The notes under the pieces were generated by a model. The model made no database searches and was not told the origin of the DNA. It saw only the letters and a list, made by a program, of their open reading frames with translations. A DNA stretch of 9,711 nt from Planctomycetota bacterium (GTDB lineage: Bacteria > Planctomycetota > Planctomycetia > Pirellulales > Pirellulaceae). The translations under genes were made by a program, and so were the position numbers. The stretch is taken from contig JAHWKS010000118.1 of the NCBI GenBank assembly GCA_019347795.1, positions 1 to 9,711 of the forward strand. The letters are read 5' to 3'. Shown here piece by piece: positions 4,997 to 9,711 of this stretch. How positions within the stretch are numbered: position 1 is the first letter of the stretch; each line of letters opens with the position of its first letter.

Positions 4997-7315
4997 ATGC
5001 GCACCATGCTTTCGCTCGCTCTCGTGCTGTTCTGCTCGGTGTCCGTTGCTCAAGAGGCGTGGCGGCCGGCGGAGGGTCCGCTTGTGACGCCTTGGGCCGA
5101 GGATGTTTCGCCCGAGAGCGTGCACGATGAATATCCTCGCCCGCAGATGGTGCGTCCCGAGTGGACGAATCTCAACGGCTTGTGGCACTACGCCATTCGC
5201 CCCCGCGGCGAGGACCGGCCGGAGATGTGGGACGGCCGCATCCTGGTTCCCTTTCCCGTGGAGTCGGCGCTGTCGGGCGTGAAGAAGCAGGTGGGAGCGG
5301 AGAACCGCCTTTGGTATCGCCGCACATTTCCGGCAGCCAGGCCCGCTGACGAGGGCCGGCTGCTGCTGCACTTTGGCGCCGTCGATTGGCGGTGCGAAGT
5401 CTGGGTGAACGGCCAGCCCGCGGGCGAGCATCAAGGGGGCTACGACGCCTTCACCTTCGACATCACCGATTTGCTCCGCGACGACGAGCAGGAGTTGGTG
5501 GTGGCCGTGTGGGACCCGACCGATCAGGGTTATCAGCCGCGCGGGAAACAAGTCGTCGAGCCGCGCGGCATCTGGTATACGCCGGTCACCGGCATCTGGC
5601 AGACGGTGTGGCTGGAGACGGTTCCGGCGGCGTCGATTTCGTCGTACACCCTCGCCCCCGACGTGGATCGCGGCTCGGCGACGTTCCACGTGAACACCGC
5701 TCAGTCGCAAATCGCCGACGAGGCGGCCATCGCCCGCGTGCGGGTGCTTCTGCCGGCGACGGACGACAAGCCGCGGCGGGACGCCGTCGATAGTTACGGA
5801 GCGCCCGGCGAGCCGATCGTGGTGAAGCTTCCCGCCGATCCGGCGATCCGCCTGTGGTCCCCCGACTCGCCCTATCTCTACGACGTGGAAATCACGCTCC
5901 ACAAGCGCGTCGCTGATAAAGCGAACAACGCCGGTGAGCAGCTCGATAAGGTGACCGGCTACTTCGGCATGCGAAAGATCTCGCTCGGCAAGGATGTAGA
6001 CGGCCTCGTGCGGCTGATGCTCAACAACGAGCCGCTGTTCCAGTTCGGCACGCTCGATCAGGGCTGGTGGCCCGATGGGCTCTACACGGCGCCGACCGAC
6101 GAGGCCCTCTTGTTCGACATCGAGATGACCAAGAAGCTCGGCTTCAACATGATCCGCAAGCACGTGAAGGTCGAGCCGGCCCGCTGGTACTATCACTGCG
6201 ACCAGCTGGGGTTGCTCGTGTGGCAGGACATGCCCAACGGCGACCGGCACATCGGCCGCGACGATCGGGACATCGTCCGTTCCCCCGAGTCGGCGGAGAA
6301 TTTTCGCCGCGAGTGGCGGGAGATCATGGACGAGAACCGCAACCATCCCAGCATCGTCGTGTGGGTCCCATTCAATGAAGGTTGGGGCCAGTTCGCCACG
6401 GAGAAAATCCTTGCCTGGACTAAGCAGCACGATCCGACGCGGCTGGTGGACGGCCCGAGCGGCTGGACCGATCGCGGCGTGGGAGAGATGCACGACATGC
6501 ACCGCTACCCCGGTCCGGCGATGCCCGAGCCGGAGTCCGACCGCGCGGTGGTGCTGGGCGAGTTCGGCGGGCTGGGACTGCCGCTGGAAGGCCATCTGTG
6601 GTGGAACAAGCGGAACTGGGGCTACCGCACGTACAAGACCCGCGACGAGCTGTGGTCGAACTACCGCCGGCTGATCCGCGAGCTGCACCCGCTCATCGGC
6701 CGCGGCCTGGCGGCGGCGATTTACACGCAGACGACCGACGTGGAAGGGGAAGTCAACGGCCTGATGACCTACGACCGCCGCGTGGTGAAGTTCGATCCCG
6801 AGAAGATGACGGCGCTGCACGCCCGGCTGCACGAGCCGCCGCCGATCCTGGAGACGACGACGGTCGTCCCCACCAGCGAGAAGCAGGGAGAGATGTGGCG
6901 CTACACGACCACCCGCCCCGCGGAGAATTGGGCAGCGCCTGGTTTCGACGACTCTTCGTGGCGCGAAGGCGAAGGCGGCTTCGGCGAGCCGACGACCCCC
7001 GGGTCCGCGGTCCGCACGCGATGGAAGACCGGCGACATCTGGCTCCGCCGCGCGGTGCAGATTCCCGCCGGCGCGCTCACCCAGCCGCACCTCCGCATCC
7101 ACCACGACGAAGACGCCGAGGTCTACGTCAACGGCCGCCCGGTCGCTTCGCTGACAGGCTACGTCACTGAGTACATCCAGTATGAGTTGGACGACAAGGC
7201 GCGCGAAGCTTTTAAGGAAGGCGCCAACGTAATCGCCATCCACTGCAAACAAACCGGCGGCGGTCAGTACATCGACGCAGGAATTGTCAACGTCGTTGAG
7301 AAACCGGAGGAATAA
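4997..7315 (+). CDS. Secreted glycoside hydrolase family 2 enzyme with C-terminal beta-sandwich
   Basis: A 772-residue exported GH2 enzyme (beta-galactosidase/beta-glucuronidase/beta-mannosidase group). A signal peptide covers 1-18 (cleavage near SVAQ). The sugar-binding jelly roll spans about 54-207 (LNGLWHYAI at 59-67, WYRRTF, EVWVNG at 134-139), an Ig-like domain about 210-327, and the TIM barrel about 328-610. The acid/base is Glu461 in VPFNEGWG, and Glu522 in VLGEFGG is the likely nucleophile, so it should be an active retaining glycosidase. A further domain at about 634-768 (FDDSSW at 650-655, HHDEDAEVYVNG at 702-713, NVIAIHCKQTGGG at 744-756) looks like a second galactose-binding-type sandwich. 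Substrate is not readable; the lack of LacZ-specific features argues for a plant or algal polysaccharide. ATG4997 is chosen for GGAGG at 4983-4987 and the signal peptide; the frame extends to 4853 without support. Confidence 0.92.
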   Translation: MRTMLSLALVLFCSVSVAQEAWRPAEGPLVTPWAEDVSPESVHDEYPRPQMVRPEWTNLNGLWHYAIRPRGEDRPEMWDGRILVPFPVESALSGVKKQVGAENRLWYRRTFPAARPADEGRLLLHFGAVDWRCEVWVNGQPAGEHQGGYDAFTFDITDLLRDDEQELVVAVWDPTDQGYQPRGKQVVEPRGIWYTPVTGIWQTVWLETVPAASISSYTLAPDVDRGSATFHVNTAQSQIADEAAIARVRVLLPATDDKPRRDAVDSYGAPGEPIVVKLPADPAIRLWSPDSPYLYDVEITLHKRVADKANNAGEQLDKVTGYFGMRKISLGKDVDGLVRLMLNNEPLFQFGTLDQGWWPDGLYTAPTDEALLFDIEMTKKLGFNMIRKHVKVEPARWYYHCDQLGLLVWQDMPNGDRHIGRDDRDIVRSPESAENFRREWREIMDENRNHPSIVVWVPFNEGWGQFATEKILAWTKQHDPTRLVDGPSGWTDRGVGEMHDMHRYPGPAMPEPESDRAVVLGEFGGLGLPLEGHLWWNKRNWGYRTYKTRDELWSNYRRLIRELHPLIGRGLAAAIYTQTTDVEGEVNGLMTYDRRVVKFDPEKMTALHARLHEPPPILETTTVVPTSEKQGEMWRYTTTRPAENWAAPGFDDSSWREGEGGFGEPTTPGSAVRTRWKTGDIWLRRAVQIPAGALTQPHLRIHHDEDAEVYVNGRPVASLTGYVTEYIQYELDDKAREAFKEGANVIAIHCKQTGGGQYIDAGIVNVVEKPEE

Positions 7316-7337
7316 GGCGCGCCGGCATGCAAACAGG

Positions 7338-7349
7338 AGCTCCGGAGCT
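7338..7349. promoter_or_regulatory. 12-bp perfect palindrome, candidate toxin-antitoxin operator
   Basis: AGCTCCGGAGCT equals its own reverse complement. It sits 4 bp upstream of the TATAAT at 7354-7359, that is in the -35/-10 spacer of the toxin-antitoxin promoter, a usual place for an autoregulatory antitoxin to bind. Binding is inferred from position only. Confidence 0.45.
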
Positions 7350-7353
7350 GGTG

Positions 7354-7359
7354 TATAAT
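7354..7359 (+). promoter_or_regulatory. Candidate -10 box of the toxin-antitoxin operon
   Basis: A perfect TATAAT lies 38 bp before ATG7398 and 38 bp after the GH2 stop. The hexamer 17 bp upstream (AAACAG, 7331-7336) is a poor -35 box. The position supports independent transcription of the pair from within the short GH2-antitoxin gap. Confidence 0.5.
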
Positions 7360-7397
7360 GGGGTCAGCTTTGTCACGCCAGATTGGATTGGTGAGTC

Positions 7398-7637
7398 ATG
7401 AGAGTTCTCGTCGACGATCAGTTGAGTAGCGCGCTTGGCGGCATCGAAGAGCCGGTTGAGATTCGAGACGCCGCTGGGCGTACGTATGGTTATTACCATC
7501 CGGCAGCGACTGGACCTACGGACCAACCGACGGCGAAAACAGTTTCTCCGTTTAGCGACGAGGAAATCGAGCGTCGTAGGAAGGTCCCCGGAGGCCGCCC
7601 CTTAGCTGATATCTGGAAGGATTTGGGCGCCCGATGA
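7398..7637 (+). CDS. Type II antitoxin-like small protein
   Basis: A 79-residue acidic-to-neutral protein. The N-terminal part (MRVLVDDQLSSAL, then EPVEIRDAAGRTYGYYHP at 18-35) reads as a short beta-rich module; the C-terminal part (SDEEIERRRKVPGGRPLADI at 53-72) is predicted helical with a GGRPL turn. This architecture, placed directly before a RelE/ParE-like gene, matches small antitoxins I recall from planctomycetes and cyanobacteria, in which the C-terminal segment wraps the toxin. Its stop codon overlaps the toxin ATG (ATGA at 7634-7637), indicating translational coupling. The start ATG7398 has only a weak GTGAG upstream. The pair has its own -10 box and a palindrome just upstream, which fits autoregulation. 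No named family can be asserted from sequence alone. Confidence 0.7.
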   Translation: MRVLVDDQLSSALGGIEEPVEIRDAAGRTYGYYHPAATGPTDQPTAKTVSPFSDEEIERRRKVPGGRPLADIWKDLGAR

Positions 7638-7883
7638 AGTACACGGTACTTTGGGCGCCGGACGCCGAAAACGACCTCGCGACAATTTGGCTGTCCGGGA
7701 CTGACCGAGCCGCGGTAACCGCTGCGGGTGACAAGATCGATGCGGTCTTGAAGAACGATGCACATCTTCAAGGCGAGGCGCGCCGCGATGCGAATACTCG
7801 TCGCGCCGCCGCTGGCCGTCGATTTTGAAGTAAGCGAGAATGACCGAATCGCGAAAGTCCTGTCCGTTTGGCGGATTTCGTAG
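7634..7883 (+). pseudogene. Frameshifted RelE/ParE-like toxin
   Basis: The first frame starts MKYTVLWAPDAENDLATIW and gives only 64 residues, ending after an Arg/Ala-rich tail at 7828. The expected C-terminal half is present in the next frame: from ATG7788 it reads MRILVAPPLAVDFEVSENDR and ends KVLSVWRIS at a TAG (7881-7883), which is typical of the last two strands of ParE/RelE-fold toxins. Joining the frames at about 7774-7790 gives an intact protein of about 82 residues, the normal size for this group, so the gene has lost about 2 bases (or gained 1) there. These toxins act as mRNA interferases or gyrase poisons; which applies cannot be read. The break removes the conserved C-terminal strands, so the toxin is probably inactive while the antitoxin is intact. 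A sequencing error is the main alternative. Confidence 0.75.
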
Positions 7884-7888
7884 CCGAA

Positions 7889-7909
7889 GTCAAATTCGGT
7901 GGATTTGAC
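7889..7909 (+). terminator. Weak candidate terminator after the toxin-antitoxin pair
   Basis: GTCAAAT (7889-7895) pairs perfectly with ATTTGAC (7903-7909) around a 7-base loop, six bases after the toxin stop codon. The following CGCTCCTCTTTGCTTCT is only moderately T-rich and the stem is AT-rich, so this is a weak terminator at best. A competing CCGAA/TTCGG stem overlaps it. Confidence 0.3.
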
Positions 7910-7954
7910 GCTCCTCTTTGCTTCTGTTCCAATAGAGACCGCCTCGTTAATCCC

Positions 7955-7984
7955 GCCTTTCAGGCTCTTTTGGGCCTTTCAAGC
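7955..7984 (+). repeat. Short direct repeat before the DUF1549/DUF1553 gene
   Basis: GCCTTTCAGGC (7955-7965) and GCCTTTCAAGC (7974-7984) differ at one base and are 19 bp apart start to start; the second abuts the ATG at 7985. The first copy can also fold on itself (GCCT-TTC-AGGC). No Shine-Dalgarno site is seen in this leader. Confidence 0.35.
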
Positions 7985-9711
7985 ATGGTCTCGATGCGTC
8001 ACCCCTTGCTACTCGCTGCCTTGGTTCTCGCGGCGCCCACGACGCTAGTTGGCGAAGAGTCGTACCAGGGGCTCGCGGCAAAGTTGCCGGCGGCGGCGGG
8101 GCGGACGGTCGATTTCGTTGAGGACATTCAGCCGCTGTTGCGCACGACGTGTTACTCCTGTCATGGGCCGGAGGCGCAGGAAGGAGGGCTGCGGCTCGAC
8201 GTGAAGAAGCGGGCGATGGATGGCGGCGACGGCGAGGCCGTGATCGAGGCCGGCAAGAGCGCTGCCAGCCGCCTCGTTCATGCAATCGCGGGTATCGACG
8301 AGAGTCTCGGGCAGATGCCGCCCGACGGGGAAGGAACGCCGCTCACGGAGGAGCAGATCGGGCTCGTGAGGGCGTGGATCGATCAAGGGGCTTCATGGCC
8401 GGAGTCGGCCGACGGCGCCGCGAGTGAAGCCGCACACTGGTCCTTTCAGCCGATCGCGCGACCCGCGCTGCCGGATGTGGACGATGAGGCCTGGTCGCAA
8501 AACCCCATCGATGCCTTCATCCTCGCCAGGCTTGAGCAGGAACTAATCGCCCCCTCGCCGCCGGCCGAGAGGGCCACGCTGATGCGGCGGGTTTATCTCG
8601 ATCTGCTCGGTTTACCGCCGCCGCCGCAGGAGTTGGAGGCGTTTCTGGCCGACGAGTCCCCGGACGCTTACGAGCGGCTGGTCGATCGTCTTTTGGCCTC
8701 GCCGCATTATGGTGAGCGCTGGGCGCGGCGGTGGCTCGACCTCGCCCGCTACGCCGACAGCGACGGCTATGAGAAGGACAAACCCCGGCCGCACGCGTGG
8801 CGGTACCGGCAGTGGGTGATCGAAGCCATTAACGCCGACATGCCGTTCGACGAGTTCACGGTGGCGCAGATCGCCGGCGATTTGCTCCCCGACGCCGGAC
8901 TCGACGACCGCATCGCCTCCGGCTTCCACCGCAACACACTGCACAACACGGAGGGGGGTATCGATCCGGAGGAGGATCGCGTCAAAAAAACCATCGACCG
9001 CACGAACACCGTCTCGACCATCTGGCTCGGGCTGACGATGGGCTGCGCGCAGTGCCACTCGCACAAGTACGACCCCATCACGCAGCGCGAGTACTTCTCG
9101 ATGTACGCCTTCTTCAACAGCTTGAACGAGGCGGACATCGACGTGCCCGAGCAGAAGGAAGCGAAGGCGCAGGCGGTGGCGGAGTTGGACAAGCCGCGGG
9201 AGACGCACATCCACGTGCGGGGCGATTTTCTTTCGCCCGGCGATGTGGTGACCCCCGCCACGCCCGCGGTGTTGCCGCCGCCGGCGGAGGCCGAATCGCG
9301 CGATCGCCTGGACTTAGCGAGGTGGATCGTCTCGGATGAGAACCCGCTCACGGCCCGCGTGGCGGTGAACCGCTTCTGGCAGCGGCTGTTCGGCCGGGGT
9401 CTGGTGCGCACCAGCGACGACTTCGGCTCGCAAGGGGAGCCGCCTTCGCACCCGGAACTCTTGGACTGGCTGGCAAGCGAGTTCCGCGAGGGGGGCTGGA
9501 GCGAGAAACGCCTCGTGCGGATGATCGTCACGTCGAAGGTCTACCGGCAATCGTCGGCGGTGCGGACGGAGCTTGTGGCGCTCGATCCGGAAAATGTCCT
9601 GCTGGCGCGGCAGAACCGATTGCGGGCCGAGGCCGAGGTGATCCGCGATTTGGCGTTGGCGGCCGGCGGGGTCCGGATCGACGACGCCGGCGCGGACCTG
9701 GCCATCGCCGC
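7985..9711 (+). CDS. Secreted PSCyt1-DUF1549-DUF1553 protein (3' end outside window)
   Basis: At least 575 residues, open to the right edge. A signal peptide spans about 1-23 (ATG7994, three codons in, is an alternative start; neither has a Shine-Dalgarno site). The planctomycete cytochrome c-like domain follows, with the haem motif CYSCH at 56-60 and MPPDG at 111-115, whose Met111 may be the axial ligand. DUF1549 covers about 173-383 and contains the characteristic second CxxCH (CAQCH, 354-358) within GCAQCHSHKYDP. DUF1553 begins near 439 (DRLDLARWIVSDENPLTARV, NRFWQRLFGRGLV). The segment between the two domains is only about 55 residues, shorter than the 100-200 or more I recall for most relatives. 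The biochemical role is not established; such proteins are periplasmic, very numerous in planctomycetes, and usually paired with a DUF1501 gene downstream, which would lie outside this window. Confidence 0.93.
   Translation, partial: MVSMRHPLLLAALVLAAPTTLVGEESYQGLAAKLPAAAGRTVDFVEDIQPLLRTTCYSCHGPEAQEGGLRLDVKKRAMDGGDGEAVIEAGKSAASRLVHAIAGIDESLGQMPPDGEGTPLTEEQIGLVRAWIDQGASWPESADGAASEAAHWSFQPIARPALPDVDDEAWSQNPIDAFILARLEQELIAPSPPAERATLMRRVYLDLLGLPPPPQELEAFLADESPDAYERLVDRLLASPHYGERWARRWLDLARYADSDGYEKDKPRPHAWRYRQWVIEAINADMPFDEFTVAQIAGDLLPDAGLDDRIASGFHRNTLHNTEGGIDPEEDRVKKTIDRTNTVSTIWLGLTMGCAQCHSHKYDPITQREYFSMYAFFNSLNEADIDVPEQKEAKAQAVAELDKPRETHIHVRGDFLSPGDVVTPATPAVLPPPAEAESRDRLDLARWIVSDENPLTARVAVNRFWQRLFGRGLVRTSDDFGSQGEPPSHPELLDWLASEFREGGWSEKRLVRMIVTSKVYRQSSAVRTELVALDPENVLLARQNRLRAEAEVIRDLALAAGGVRIDDAGADLAIA

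Noticed and set aside
4964..7252. 762-residue open frame on the minus strand
   Set aside because: It is antisense to the GH2 gene, rich in Val/Arg/His/Leu without motifs, as expected from the complement of a GC-rich gene.
7774..7790. Programmed ribosomal frameshift in the toxin
   Set aside because: No slippery heptamer or downstream structure is apparent at the join; decay or sequence error is simpler.
1..9711. CRISPR array, tRNA, rRNA, IS element or prophage
   Set aside because: No regularly spaced repeats, cloverleaf-like sequence, ribosomal RNA sequence, transposase or phage gene was seen on either strand.

Overview
The window looks like chromosomal DNA from a planctomycete, probably of the Pirellulales type. 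It is GC-rich. It carries a gene of the PSCyt1-DUF1549-DUF1553 family, which is strongly expanded in that phylum, together with several secreted catabolic proteins. Shine-Dalgarno sites are often weak. A short intergenic motif near the left edge, reading AAGCCCGAAGCGTAAGCAAG, is one I associate with planctomycete genomes. The species call is inference; the phylum call is fairly safe.

Layout: 146-1291 (+) encodes aminofutalosine synthase MqnE of the futalosine menaquinone route, without other mqn genes in view. 1501-2529 (+) encodes an SDR oxidoreductase with a hydrophobic N-terminal segment. 2626-3975 (+) encodes a secreted, ceramidase-fold hydrolase that keeps the presumed zinc ligands but has Asn where true neutral ceramidases have the catalytic Ser. 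4215-4721 (-) encodes a divergent PilZ-like protein; it converges on the previous gene, and the 239-bp gap between them is full of hairpins, one of them a good intrinsic terminator for the minus strand. 4997-7315 (+) encodes a secreted glycoside hydrolase family 2 enzyme with an extra C-terminal beta-sandwich. 7398-7883 (+) is a small type II toxin-antitoxin pair whose ParE/RelE-like toxin is split by a frameshift. From 7985 to the right edge (+) runs a secreted PSCyt1/DUF1549/DUF1553 protein that continues beyond the window.

The genes do not form one obvious operon. Apart from the toxin-antitoxin pair (ATGA overlap), they are separated by gaps of about 80-275 bp, and two sets (GH2 and the toxin-antitoxin pair) have their own TATAAT -10 boxes. 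Functionally the window mixes respiratory quinone synthesis, a lipid/redox enzyme, and three exported proteins that fit a polymer-degrading, periplasm-rich lifestyle.

I see no phage, IS element, CRISPR array, rRNA or tRNA, and no convincing new multi-gene system. The items most worth a second look are the ceramidase-like protein without its catalytic Ser, the decayed toxin with its promoter palindrome, paired GACGTC sites around the GH2 promoter, and the shortened interdomain linker in the DUF1549/DUF1553 protein.
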